Positions 21,880-31,777 of a stretch of DNA of 35,798 nt are shown here, piece by piece. The DNA is from Rhizopus sp. PT2906 (lineage: Eukaryota > Mucoromycota > Mucoromycetes > Mucorales > Rhizopodaceae). Positions within the stretch are counted from its first letter, which is position 1; each line of letters opens with the position of its first letter. A model generated the notes under the pieces. The model had not been told where the DNA came from, searched no databases, and worked only from the letters and a program-made list of their open reading frames with translations. The DNA lies in NCBI GenBank assembly GCA_025529335.1, contig JAMYHX010000450.1, forward strand, positions 1-35,798, written 5' to 3'. The translations under genes were made by a program, and so were the position numbers.

Positions 21880-22161
21880 TTAAAGTATCGCTTGTACGAA
21901 ATAATGGGCAGATGCTTGGCCGCTATATTCACAAGTTAAACGATAGGGCACAATAAGTCTGTATGTATATTGATTATACATCATATATTGGACTTGACGT
22001 GTGCTAGCGACCGATTCTTCAAGTGATCTTTTTGCCATGCTTAACCAAATAACTCCCACTCCTTCGCGAACGAAATTAGCAAAGCTTGGAATTGACTTCG
22101 AAAAACGCATTAGTACTCTGTCCATAAACTTTTGTGAGTCGAAATCTTTTTTCACTGTCAT
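21880..22161 (-). CDS. hypothetical protein, 93 residues
   Basis: Single-exon frame from the ATG at 22161 (MTVKKDFDSQKFMDRVLM). It contains a helix-like stretch RFSKSIPSFANFVREGVGVI and then WLSMAKRSLEESVASTRQVQ and an aromatic tail. I do not recognise it. It lies between two divergent genes with room for a short gene. The absence of introns and the uneven composition make this a marginal call; it could be a decayed or lineage-specific gene. Confidence 0.35.
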   Translation of the reverse strand: MTVKKDFDSQKFMDRVLMRFSKSIPSFANFVREGVGVIWLSMAKRSLEESVASTRQVQYMMYNQYTYRLIVPYRLTCEYSGQASAHYFVQAIL

Positions 22162-22503
22162 GTCAAAATGTAAACTACTACAAATTCGGTGATAAGCTAT
22201 TCTAAAGTAAAACATATTGCATGTGCAAAAGTAAATGATCCCATTCTTTACGTTAAAGAGTAACACTCCATAAAAGAAGTGACTTCATAAAGTTGCAATC
22301 GTGAACTTTTTTTTTTTTTTTTTTTTTTTACTACTGTGTTGTTGTCAGTCTGTCTGTATTGTTCATTCTTATAGTCTTCTTTAAGCAAATGTACAAAAAA
22401 ACGTCACAAAGGGTGCAATAGCGGGGTTTAAATCACTGTCTTACAGCATTCTGTGTGGCTTTTTTAAATCAAGCATCCTTTTCTTTACCCTGGATTATTT
22501 ATA
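22162..22503. other. upstream region of mitochondrial uS11
   Basis: Holds a pure T run at 22307-22329, about 175 bp before the uS11m ATG. No gene seen. Confidence 0.5.
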
Positions 22504-23142
22504 ATGTTGAGACTTAAACACAATATCCCCAGGGCCTGCCAACAAATTACACAACAGCCTTGCTTACAAAGACTTGTTCAAACACGATGGGTATCCAACA
22601 CCATTCCACAAACAGTCGGACAGCCATCAAAACAAATGGAGGGCATCTTGAAGGTGCTGTCAAATTCAAAAGCTCAGAACAGAGACGGTCTTTCCAACAT
22701 TCTGCAGGACTCTGTTGAAAAAAACAAAAACAAAGTAAAGCCAGAATTCAACTTTGACCTTCATGGCCTCGGCGAGGCTCTTAATTTTGGACCTCCTCAC
22801 CAGCTTCATATTAATGCCTCTCCCAATAATACCATTATCACCTTGACTCGACCTAATGGCTTACCTTTAATCACAACCTCTGGAGGATCAGCAGGCTTCA
22901 AGAAAGCTGCTCGTAGTGGATATGAAGCAGCACATCAAGCATCACTTCAGCTTTTGGAAAAGATGCAAGCAAAGAACTTACAGGTGGCTCATGTTCACTT
23001 TATCTTGAAGGGATTTGGACCTGGAAGAGAAGCTGCATTTAAAGCTTTAGCTACAGGCGCAACTTGGAAAATTAAGCGAATCACAGATGCTACGCCTATT
23101 CCCTTTGGTGGTTGTAGACCAAAGAAGGCTAGACGACTCTAA
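22504..23142 (+). CDS. mitochondrial small-subunit ribosomal protein uS11m
   Basis: Intronless, 212 residues. The first 30 or so residues are rich in Arg/Gln and lack acids (MLRLKHNIPRACQQITQQ), a likely mitochondrial targeting peptide. A linker follows, then the uS11 domain from about residue 98: HQLHINASPNNTIITLTRP, TTSGGSAGFKKAARSGYEAA, HVHFILKGFGPGREAAFKAL, ITDATPIPFGGCRPKKARRL. The GFGPGREA and PIPFGGCRPKK segments are family hallmarks and close the C-terminus as in bacterial S11. Its place is the head/platform of the mitoribosomal small subunit near the mRNA exit. The yeast counterpart is named MRPS18, but that name is confusing across species, so no symbol is given. Confidence 0.93.
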   Translation: MLRLKHNIPRACQQITQQPCLQRLVQTRWVSNTIPQTVGQPSKQMEGILKVLSNSKAQNRDGLSNILQDSVEKNKNKVKPEFNFDLHGLGEALNFGPPHQLHINASPNNTIITLTRPNGLPLITTSGGSAGFKKAARSGYEAAHQASLQLLEKMQAKNLQVAHVHFILKGFGPGREAAFKALATGATWKIKRITDATPIPFGGCRPKKARRL

Positions 23143-23487
23143 TGTTTAAACTATCATAGAATAAAAAAGTACATGAATTGCAATTTTACCATACACACAT
23201 TCGTAGCCCTCTTTTTCTTCACTAAAGACATGTGATCCTTTTGAGGGCGTATGTAAATAATATGAGAGTCAAGGTATCAAAAAAGAGGCATCCCTTATTA
23301 TTTAGAACCAATATCGTTGAATCTGTCATTTATACCAATTGATGGACGATGTAACCATTTGTGCTGTAACACAGACACAAAGCTGCATCATTCTTTCCCC
23401 CCCCCCTCCTCTTCTTTTAATGTCAACATCAAAGAAGAAAACGGGCCTACGATGTCACTTGGATATAGAAAAAATAGCTTTTTATTG
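23143..23487. other. shared 3' flank of uS11m and SF3A2
   Basis: 345 bp between convergent stops. It has AATAAA just after the uS11m stop (about 23159-23164) and a C run near 23397-23406. No gene seen. Confidence 0.5.
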
Positions 23488-24210
23488 TTAAACCATGGCG
23501 GTGGGCGGTGCAGCCGTAGGAGCGGCTTCCATTCCTTCAAACATAGTGCTTCTTTCATTCTTGAAAAAGAATTGTAATGAAAATTGCTTCAAATCTTTAT
23601 CCCAGTGAGTCCAAAATTTTCCTGGTGTTTCGTCCACTTTTGTACTCTGTATCTTGAAAGCAATTGATTCATAAGGTTCTGCTGCTATAACCAAGTATTG
23701 GTAAGCGTTGTTAGGTGGTTCTACTTTTTGTTCGTAAGCTCCCATAAATCGATGACGAGGCTTGACTTCTTGACCAATCTCTGGGTATTGAATTTGATAA
23801 AGGAATCCAAGTTGGCGAGTGACAGGATCCCGTACCTTGGTGATTCGATAACCTGGTCGACCTATTTTGATTATATTTCTGCGTGGTGTAATCACAGGTT
23901 TAGCAGGACCAATGGCTGGCTGTACTAGGTTATTTTCCTTTGCTTCTCTAGCTGCACGTCGTGCTAAATTGGTCTGATGCTTTTTTCCTTGAGTGTGTGC
24001 AAGATAGGAGCCTTCACTTGTATGTAATGTTAGACATAGTTTACACTCATATGAACCCAAGTGGTTTTTCATAAAGTAAGGATCTTTGCTGATGTCGATT
24101 GTTTCCATGGCTAATTTACGAAGTCTTTCACGACGATCGACATTGGATTCAGAATAACTGGCTACTCCTCCTCCTCTGTGTTTGCTACCAACTCGATTTT
24201 GGAAATCCAT
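23488..24210 (-). CDS. splicing factor 3A subunit 2 (SF3A2/Prp11)
   Basis: U2 snRNP component that helps place U2 at the branch point. Intronless, 240 residues from the ATG at 24210 (MDFQNRVGSKHRGGGVAS). An N-terminal RVGSKHRGGG motif and SESNVDRRERLRKLA are family hallmarks. The matrin-type zinc finger follows: YECKLCLTLHTSEGSYLAHT then QGKKHQTN, with the C-x2-C and H pairs intact. Then come IKIGRPGYRITKVRDPVT, LGFLYQIQYPEI, RFMGAYEQKVE and PGKFWTHWDKDLKQFSLQFF. The vertebrate proline-rich C-terminal repeats are missing, as in yeast Prp11. It is head to head with Ku80. Confidence 0.95.
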   Translation of the reverse strand: MDFQNRVGSKHRGGGVASYSESNVDRRERLRKLAMETIDISKDPYFMKNHLGSYECKLCLTLHTSEGSYLAHTQGKKHQTNLARRAAREAKENNLVQPAIGPAKPVITPRRNIIKIGRPGYRITKVRDPVTRQLGFLYQIQYPEIGQEVKPRHRFMGAYEQKVEPPNNAYQYLVIAAEPYESIAFKIQSTKVDETPGKFWTHWDKDLKQFSLQFFFKNERSTMFEGMEAAPTAAPPTAMV

Positions 24211-24663
24211 TTTTAATGTACTGCGTAATGTGGAAAAAAGAAGAAAAAAGAAAAAGAAGAGGTAAAATTTTACAAATAAAATGTTAAGCTGCATCACGTG
24301 ACAACTTCCAGTCTAATGATTACATAAAAGACGTGCAGAAGGTATTATATCTATCACTGTGCTAATGTTGAGCTTAATAAGTATCTTCCATAAGTCTGTA
24401 CCCATTACACTATCAATACTTGCTTATATTAATATATACAACATTTCATCTTTTTATATACACACATACACACACACACACACACACAAGGTGGCATAAA
24501 TCCTTGAACTAAACAGTGTAATTTAGCATTCAACTGTTCTTGATAGACTTTTTTTTTTTTTTTTTTTCAATGGTATGACTCCCAAGTAGAATTGTTGCAC
24601 TTTTTCATTATTTATCAGAAATAAAAAATCAGCATAAAAAATGACCCTTTTTCTTTGTTTAAA
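24211..24663. promoter_or_regulatory. divergent promoter, SF3A2 / Ku80
   Basis: 453 bp. Contains ATCACGTGA around 24293-24301 (E-box, Cbf1-type RTCACRTG), a CA microsatellite at 24461-24488 and a T run at 24549-24567. No gene seen. Confidence 0.55.
24461..24488. repeat. CA dinucleotide microsatellite
   Basis: Nearly perfect CA repeat in the SF3A2/Ku80 divergent region. Confidence 0.85.
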
Positions 24664-27463
24664 ATGGCACAAAAAAGAGCAACAGTGTATATTCTCAATG
24701 TCACAGAATCGATGAGTCATTATCCTGAAAATGCTTTTCAGAAAGCTTTAGATTGTATAACTGCTTCTCTTGAAGACAAAGTAACTATAAACTTTCTACT
24801 TGTTCTTGTAGATATTCATTATGTCCTAGATTCTGTCAGGACGAAAAACAGATTTCACCTCTATTCTTCTAGCAGGAACACTCAATACAGACAACGTTTG
24901 TGCAGACCAATTGGACACACCAGATCAATACCAAAACATTTCGACACTCTATCCTTTACAGCAAACAACCTTGAACATATTGCGACAGCTGATAAAAATA
25001 CGACCAGTATCAGATTCGAGTATAAAAGTGGATGGTAAATAACGTGTTTTTGATAAAGACACACAATCTTATATTGAAATAGTACTTGATGCTGTTATTG
25101 TCGCTATTCAGATGATTTTGGCTCACTGCAAGAAATTGAAATACGAGAAATGCATTGCAGTATTCTCAAACGCAAGAGATCCTATCGATTGGAGAGACTA
25201 TCATGATATCGCCGCAGTCCTTAGAGATAATAATATTGTAATGCTATTCAAGTAAGAAAAGAAACAGAGAAAGACATTGCTCGATAGATTTATTTAAATT
25301 AGCATATAGTGGTGTGGATTATCATGAATATAAGGACCCAATGTGTACTAAGGAGATCGAGATGAACTATGATTTTTGGATCAAACTAGCATCTCAAACA
25401 CCAGATGGTCGCGTATGCCATATAAACGAGACTTATGAGGAGATAAATCAGATTCAGGTCAAAGAAGTTAGACCAACACCTAGCTATCGAGGGTATCTTT
25501 ATCTTGGAAGTCCTAGCAAAAATCATTTTCTTGCTATAAGCGTGTTTATGTACCTTCGGGTGAAGGAGGTCAAGATGCCTAGTTCTAAAAAGTATTCAAG
25601 TTTGAGCCAAGGCCCGACTCATGACGTTGTTCCGGAAAAGATCTATACTGTCTCTAATACAGGCGAAAGTAAGACAGATGGCATTGATACGACAGAGGAA
25701 GAGGATTACATCACTGTCTCTAAGGACGAGCTAGAAAAGGCATATCGCTTTGGTAAACAGGTAGTTAAAGTATCTCCTGAAGAAGAAGAGTATGGCAAAT
25801 TGAAAACGAAGAAGGAGCTGTCTATTCTTGAGTTTGTGCCTGCGAGCACGGTAGATATCTTTAATATCTTTTTATGTATGTATTTTGTACTAATATATGT
25901 ATACAGTTTCGCAGATACTACTTGAAAGGCCATCCCTATATTGTATCAGCAGGCAGCTATTGTTCAGAAGAGTCCGCTATAGCTATTTCGGCCTTAGCTC
26001 ATGCACTACATGAAACAGATACTTTGGCACTCGTACGCTATGTTTATAAAGACGATGGTGCTCCCAAATTAGGTGTTTTATTCCCCTTATTTGAAAAGGA
26101 CATTTCATTACTTCATTATGTTGAGGTAAGATGATTTGTATCAAAGGCATCCAACTTAAATATGCTATTCTAGCTTCCTTTCTCAGAAGATGTTCATCCA
26201 TACACATTCCCATCTCCTCCAAAAGATATCAGTGATGATACAAAAGGAAGCCAGCTGATAGATGAACTGATTGATACAATGGATCTAAACAAGCTGACAG
26301 ACATACACGGGTAAATCATGTAGACCAAGATAAATGTTTGGAGAGTGATGCTTACGATTATTATTATTACAGAAACAAATACTTGGATCCTAATGACACA
26401 TTCAATCCTATTCTTTGGAGAGTCAACAAGGCTATCAAGGCCCGTGCATTGGATCCAAATGCAGCTATACCTAAGTTGGGCAAAGAATTTCAAATTCAAT
26501 ACAATACCCCAGATGCATTCAAAGAGTCATTAATGTTCACTGCAGCAAAATTACGGGATCATTTTCAAATCAAAAAAGGCATGGTTTATCAGTCTGTCCT
26601 TATCAGTCTGTTAATACTTTTTTTTGTATAGTCGAGGAAAAGGAAAAGAAGAGAAAGTACGAACAAGCGAATGAAGAAGCTTCTTTCAAACTGACACCTA
26701 TTGATGAGCTCGTTCAAAAGAATAAGCAAACAAAGATACAACACCCTAATGGCGATGTACAGAATATTACGATTAATACACCAATAGATGATTTTAAAGC
26801 AATGGTATCAAACAAGGAGATGGATCTTGTTACTAAAGGTATCTGTTAAGTCAAAAGAGGCTAGTGATGGTCACTTACCTCGTCTATTAGCTGTTGAGCA
26901 ACTAAGCAAGATCGTGATCGAACTTGTCACTCATTCATTCGGAAGTCAAAATTATCAAAAGGCCATCGAGTGTCTTCAAGTCATGAGAAATACAGCAGCT
27001 GAGGTATGTTTTTGAAATAGAAACTACGCATAAAACTAAAAAGAACAAAAGGAAGAAGAGGCCAAGACATTTAACGCAACACTGAATCAACTCAAAGGAT
27101 GGTGTGAGTTGAGCAACAAGACATCACCACGTCGTCAATTCTGGGAAATGCTTAAAGGGAATAAACTTACTCTCATTACTCAGGAAGAGAGTAAGGATGC
27201 AGACGTTCAACACCTTACAAAGAATGATGCTCTGAAGGTAAAGTTTTTTTTGTATATATATCATAAGCCTTTTTTTTTAATACTAGATGAATAGTTCTTT
27301 GATGAAGAAGCTAGTTCAATGGAACCTATGATGCTGAGCACTCAAGAAGATGCAGAAGACATGTTTGATGTAGATGACTTGGTAAGTTTTTTATATAAAC
27401 ACTACCAGAAAGCAAAATACTTGGTTGCTCATTGAATATCATTAGTTGAATCAAATGGAATAA
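24664..27463 (+). CDS. Ku80 DNA end-binding protein (twelve exons)
   Basis: Large subunit of the Ku heterodimer, which encircles DNA ends and starts non-homologous end joining. Exons: 24664-24780, 24830-25034, 25083-25251, 25310-25850, 25907-26125, 26174-26310, 26373-26583, 26637-26804, 26851-27003, 27052-27237, 27295-27381, 27446-27463, giving 736 residues (human 732). The vWA-like domain starts MAQKRATVYILNVTESMS and continues ILSGRKTDFTSILLAGTL. The beta-barrel/core includes AISVFMYLRVKEVKMPSS and FRRYYLKGHPYIVSAG. The C-terminal arm and helical domain follow (TINTPIDDFKAM; AVEQLSKIVIELVTHSFGSQ; KAIECLQVMRNTAAE). The last two exons give EDAEDMFDVDDLLNQME. The intron at 26805-26850 has a TACTAAA branch site. 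The exon 7/8 junction is uncertain by a few bases. Confidence 0.92.
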
Positions 27464-27554
27464 AATGTGTCTGTAAATAGAGATAAAATGTGATTTGTGT
27501 GAATTAATGGGCTACAAAATAAAAATACACAAATGGATTTATCCTTGTGTTTAA

Positions 27555-28583
27555 TTAGTACACAGTTTGCCTAGACGTCAAGTAATCATACACAGGATCG
27601 TAGAAATACCCTTTCCAGAAAGGGCGTAAATGATATACAAATGCCTTTAGTAGCTTGCTTTTATCCAGTTCTGACAGGCTATATAATCTAGATACACCTG
27701 TGCTACAACCCGAAGGATCCATATAGCACCAAGGAAGCACTGTCCAGGGTTTTACTCCATTCATGATGCATTGATCGTATACATGAGAATAAAGTGAGGG
27801 CCCGACAGCGGCCACTCTTGAAGCTTGCTGAATCATTTCGCATAGATAAGCAGAGCGTCTAGAGAAATGCATCAAGGGCCCCGTAAATCTCTTTGATTTT
27901 GTTTCATGACAGCTTCCCTGAGACATCCACTCTTGATCTAGTAAAGGTGCAAGATCGCGAATAAATAGGGTATCCATGTTGAACCAGACACCACCATGCT
28001 GATAGAGAATAAGTAATGGAAGTAGTTCTGAAGATGGACTGATAGAGTCAAAAGAAGTAGTTAGATCAGCCATCGAGATGATTCTGTATTGGAGGTTATC
28101 CTTGTCAGAAAGGGCTTTCCAATGGGGTGAGTCTAACTGTTCTTTTCTCGTGATCCACAGCGTAAGTTGTGATGACGGTTGTGTCAATAAAAAGGATTGT
28201 ATTGTATCGAAATGTCTTTTTGTGAAGAGTTTGTCTATTAACAAGGTGTGAAATAAAGTGCTGGTAGTAACAGTAGTGGCATTAGGATGAATTAGGGATG
28301 CATAATCAAAGCAAGTATCCTCATCTATAGCAGTGGGTATAATGATAGCATGTTGTTGTATAGCTGTATGATTACTAAAACAGTAAAGGGGCTCTTTGTT
28401 TACTTCAATGGAAGCAAATGATTCCCTCACGAAGACATGAGCGTTGAGGTCTACTTTATAAAATAAAAAGAATGACAACAATAAGCCAGCAAGAGTGATG
28501 CATGTCCATTTAGCAAAGATGAAGCATAGTTGACCACGATGAATCTTTGTCAATAGACCCTTCTTATTATTCCAAATTTGCAT
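27555..28583 (-). CDS. type II membrane glycosyltransferase (DXD family, GT32/A4GALT-like)
   Basis: Intronless, 342 residues from the ATG at 28583. It has a short basic cytosolic tail, one hydrophobic anchor (about residues 24-43, WTCITLAGLLLSFFLFYKVD) and a lumenal catalytic part, the layout of Golgi glycosyltransferases. The family core is LILYQHGGVWFNMDTLFIRD (about 190-210), where a DXD motif is expected; here it reads NMD. Downstream are FTGPLMHFSRRSAYLC, GPSLYSHVYDQC and the acceptor-side segment LPWCYMDPSGC. Donor sugar and acceptor are unknown. Several cysteines may form disulfides. It lies convergent with Ku80 (91 bp between stops). Confidence 0.78.
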   Translation of the reverse strand: MQIWNNKKGLLTKIHRGQLCFIFAKWTCITLAGLLLSFFLFYKVDLNAHVFVRESFASIEVNKEPLYCFSNHTAIQQHAIIIPTAIDEDTCFDYASLIHPNATTVTTSTLFHTLLIDKLFTKRHFDTIQSFLLTQPSSQLTLWITRKEQLDSPHWKALSDKDNLQYRIISMADLTTSFDSISPSSELLPLLILYQHGGVWFNMDTLFIRDLAPLLDQEWMSQGSCHETKSKRFTGPLMHFSRRSAYLCEMIQQASRVAAVGPSLYSHVYDQCIMNGVKPWTVLPWCYMDPSGCSTGVSRLYSLSELDKSKLLKAFVYHLRPFWKGYFYDPVYDYLTSRQTVY

Positions 28584-28633
28584 AAAGAAAAAGAAGAAAA
28601 AAAAAAAAAAGGAAAAATAATTTATTTACACAA

Positions 28634-29401
28634 TCAGAGGTACTTTTTGCCTTTTCTTCGTTCTTGGTCATGGTCTTCTTCTTCTTCTTCCCAATCCCAG
28701 CTATTTTTACGCGTATTTGTCTCTTTAGAATGACTTGGCGTGGGTGATAGCTTCATTCTACGAATCAGGACAGGAGGCGATAGTTGTCTTGCAGTAGTAA
28801 TTGACTCTTTATCCTTTCTATTGTTCAATTGCTGATACATTGATAATGGTTGAGAAGATGTTGCCGAGCTATCCCATGTATCACTCTTGGTAGATTCTGT
28901 TTCTTTCTTGTCTTCTTTTGGATAATCACTCAAACTAACAACTGAGCCTATTTCACTTTCATCCGCCTTTTCTTCCTCTTCCTCTTCCTGTTCTTTTATC
29001 TGTTTAGGTTGTGGGCCCCAAGTAGCTGTGATCACTATAGAAGAAAATGCTTCTGCTGCAAAACCTGCACAGCCACCAATGAATAGACCACAGCATACGG
29101 CTGCTAAACAAAACATTGTAATAGGGTATAAGGTACGGTTGATGGACAAGAGGAGGTCCAGTGGCTTCAGTATGAGGTTATTCCAGCTGAAGCTAATAAT
29201 CCAAACAATAGGTGATAGCATAATACGGCTTGACTTGTATGTGATTGAAAATATAAACTTGAAAAACGTAAAAGACATTAAAGCTGCTGCCTTCATTGAT
29301 TTCAAAATGGTCATGAACTGTTCAGTTTTACTAAGCTCCATAATGAGTGGCTCTGAACGCACTGCTGTAATTAGACTTGATAAACAAACTATAGCTGACA
29401 T
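28634..29401 (-). CDS. membrane protein with cytosolic acidic/Ser-rich tail, unknown function
   Basis: Intronless, 255 residues from the ATG at 29401. Hydrophobic segments are seen at about 35-55 (ALMSFTFFKFIFSITY), 60-82 (IMLSPIVWIISFSWNNLILK) and 92-122 (LYPITMFCLAAVCCGLFIGG then CAGFAAEAFSSIVI). The C-terminal 125 residues are hydrophilic: Glu-rich, then Ser/Thr-rich with LSPP and SPTPS (possible proline-directed phosphosites), and end acidic then basic (KGKK). The membrane block with a Pro-Leu turn and a Gly-rich final helix loosely recalls fungal Ldb16-type lipid-droplet proteins (seipin partners), but this is weak. It is divergent from PUF6. Confidence 0.6.
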   Translation of the reverse strand: MSAIVCLSSLITAVRSEPLIMELSKTEQFMTILKSMKAAALMSFTFFKFIFSITYKSSRIMLSPIVWIISFSWNNLILKPLDLLLSINRTLYPITMFCLAAVCCGLFIGGCAGFAAEAFSSIVITATWGPQPKQIKEQEEEEEEKADESEIGSVVSLSDYPKEDKKETESTKSDTWDSSATSSQPLSMYQQLNNRKDKESITTARQLSPPVLIRRMKLSPTPSHSKETNTRKNSWDWEEEEEDHDQERRKGKKYL

Positions 29402-29605
29402 GTATTAGGACAATTTAAAAGGGAAAAAAAAAAAGAGAAAGATAGAAAGAAAAGTTCATTTATTGAATACCTTTATCACGTGTGATGATCCATTTTTTGG
29501 TGTCATAGGTACCATTTGTTTCTACAGTAACAAAGAGTATAGAATGAGATTATGGCTTATCTTGTCATTTGCGCGCTTCGCTAGATTAAGTCAAGTTCAT
29601 TTGTG

Positions 29606-29643
<38 letters not shown>

Positions 29644-30015
29644 TTGCATCCACACATTGGATAGGTCAAATAGGACAATAGCAATTGCATATGATAATCA
29701 TGCTAAGGCCATTTCTATTTCTGGATGATGATTGGCTTGGGGGTATACATTACTAAAAAAGGAATTGAGCATGGAGATACCTTTGATCACCATGGAAATC
29801 ATATGTTCATACCTATTCACATGAAATAATAAAATTTTTTCTTTATAAAATCGAACAGAATACAAAAGTGCACTCTAGCTAATTCTAAGCAAGCGTGTAT
29901 TGTCAGGATTCATGCAAATGGCAAAATCAGTGGCTTATCATTGTGACTTTATAAATTTACTTGGCCTTTTAAAGTTCTTCAAAGCTTATTTCTAATTACT
30001 TTTTAACTTTAAAAC
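29402..30015. promoter_or_regulatory. divergent region, membrane protein / PUF6
   Basis: 614 bp. Holds the palindrome ATCACGTGTGAT at about 29475-29486, a CT then TA microsatellite at 29606-29643, and AT-rich DNA. No gene seen. Confidence 0.5.
29606..29643. repeat. compound CT/TA microsatellite
   Basis: A CT run directly followed by a TA run in the divergent region before PUF6. Confidence 0.85.
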
Positions 30016-31777
30016 ATGTCTGAAATTGGTGCAAAGAGATCAGCTGAATTCCAGCAAAATCACAACAAAAAATCAAAGACTGGTAAATAGTTCTTATTAC
30101 TTGTATATCAATCATATTAATATTTCCTTAACAGAGGCCCGTAATGAGCAAAAAAATACTCGTATAGAACGTAAATCGCATGACAAAAACTTTGAAATGA
30201 TCACACAGGCCAAGAAAGTCTGGGAACAGCTTCGACGTGGAGATATTAGTCGTGAAGAACAAAAGCAATTGATGGAAAAGATCATGAATATTATTGGTGG
30301 CAAAGTTCAAGATGTTATTTTTAAGCATGATGCCTCTCGTATTATCCAAACCTGTCTTAAAAAGGGCAACGCTGAACAAAGAAACCAGATAGCTGAAGAG
30401 TTGAAGGGCAAATATCTTGAACTTGCCAAGTCAATGTATGGTAAATTCATTGTAATGAAGGCTATTGAATACTGGTAAATATGAATACAGGCTTTAGAAT
30501 AATCAATCTTACTTTTCTTCTTTAGTCATAAGCAGAGAGATACTATCTTGGCTGAATTCAGAACACATGTCCGTAAATTGATTCGTCACAAGGAAGCCGC
30601 TACAGTCATCGAAACATTCTTCTCACAGTTTGCCAATGCTGCTCAGAGAAACGAATTGCTTGCAGAATTTTACGGCCCTGAAATGACATTGTTCAATCAG
30701 TCAGGTGGAGCCAAGACACTGGATGACCTGCTTCAAGCTTTCCCCGACAAGAAGGATGCAGTTCTTAGACACATGGCTGAGACATTGAGTGGATGTATGG
30801 ACAAGGGAACAATTGTTAACAGCATTGTTCATAAAGCACTCTATCAATACATGACATTAGCCGACGACAAAGGACGGGAGACGATGTTGGGTCATCTCAA
30901 AGAATCACTTGCAGATATTGTTCATACCCGTGAGGGTGCTTGGGTTGGTATGATTTGTCTGTCTATTGCTACACCCAAGGATCGTAAGTTGATCATTAGA
31001 AGCTTTAAACCTTATTTGCAAAAGATAGCATGCGATGAATATGGATACCTCGTATTGTTGCGTTTATTAGACGTTACTGATGATACCGTTTTGCTATCGA
31101 AAGCAGTTGTTGGTGAGTTGTGCAAGAACGCTAAGGAGCTGTTTGCCGATAAATATGGACGTCGATTCTTCCTGTACATCTTGGCTGGACGTAATACCAA
31201 ATACTTGTCACCTGAAACAGTTCAGCTTTTAAAGGAAGGTGATAAGATCAGAGTGAGCAAAAAGGATCCCGAAGTCCGAGCCAAGGATATCTTGAACGCA
31301 TGCTCTCCTCAACTCATCAAATTGGTTGCTGACAATGCAGCTATCTTAATGAGAGAAAAGCTTAGCTCTCAAGTAGTACAGGAAATCATGCTTCATGCCT
31401 CTGGTGACAAGACTGAAGCAATCAACGCTATTTTGGCATTGGCTGGAGAAAACATCGAAAAGGAAAACCACATAATAGAAGACAGATTTGGTAACCGCAT
31501 TATTAAAGCTATGATCAAAGCAGATACAGCAGAAGGCCAAAATGATAGAGCATTAGAACCACTTGGATTTGCACCAAAACTTTTAGAAGTGATTAAGCCT
31601 CATCTTGCTCATTTTGCTACAAATCATGGTAGCTTCATTGTACTCGCTTTAGCTGAAGAACCTTCAACTAGAAAAGATGTGATAAAGCAGCTAAAGTCAC
31701 ACAAGAAAGAGATTCAACAAGCTGCAGAAAGCAACCCTGGTTCCAAGTTGCTATTAGAAACTTTATCAACCAAATAA
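30016..31777 (+). CDS. PUF6: Puf6/PUM3-type pumilio-repeat protein
   Basis: Nucleolar PUF-like protein of the Puf6/PUM3 group, which acts in 60S biogenesis; yeast Puf6 also represses ASH1 mRNA. Exons 30016-30082, 30135-30474 and 30526-31777 give 552 residues. Basic N-terminus, then VWEQLRRGDISREEQKQLM. Pumilio repeats are visible as FKHDASRIIQTCLKKG, MYGKFIVMKAIEYWCHK (wobble across intron 2), HKEAATVIETFFSQF, YGYLVLLRLLDVTDD and YGRRFFLYILAGR. The CPL region follows with DPEVRAKDILNACSPQLIK, and last repeats FGNRIIKAMI and HGSFIVLALAE. Length is a little under yeast Puf6 (656). Repeat triplets are degenerate relative to classical PUF proteins, as expected for this group. Confidence 0.93.

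Noticed and set aside
24781..24811. 31-nt first intron of Ku80 ending at TTGTAG
   Set aside because: Too short and leads to a stop at 24827; the 49-nt intron ending at 24829 restores ILSGRKTD.
26805..26850. Apparent frameshift in Ku80 between the DDFKAM region and the following helix
   Set aside because: A 46-nt GT-AG intron (donor GTATCA, branch TACTAAA, acceptor GTTAAG) restores phase exactly, so no frameshift is needed.
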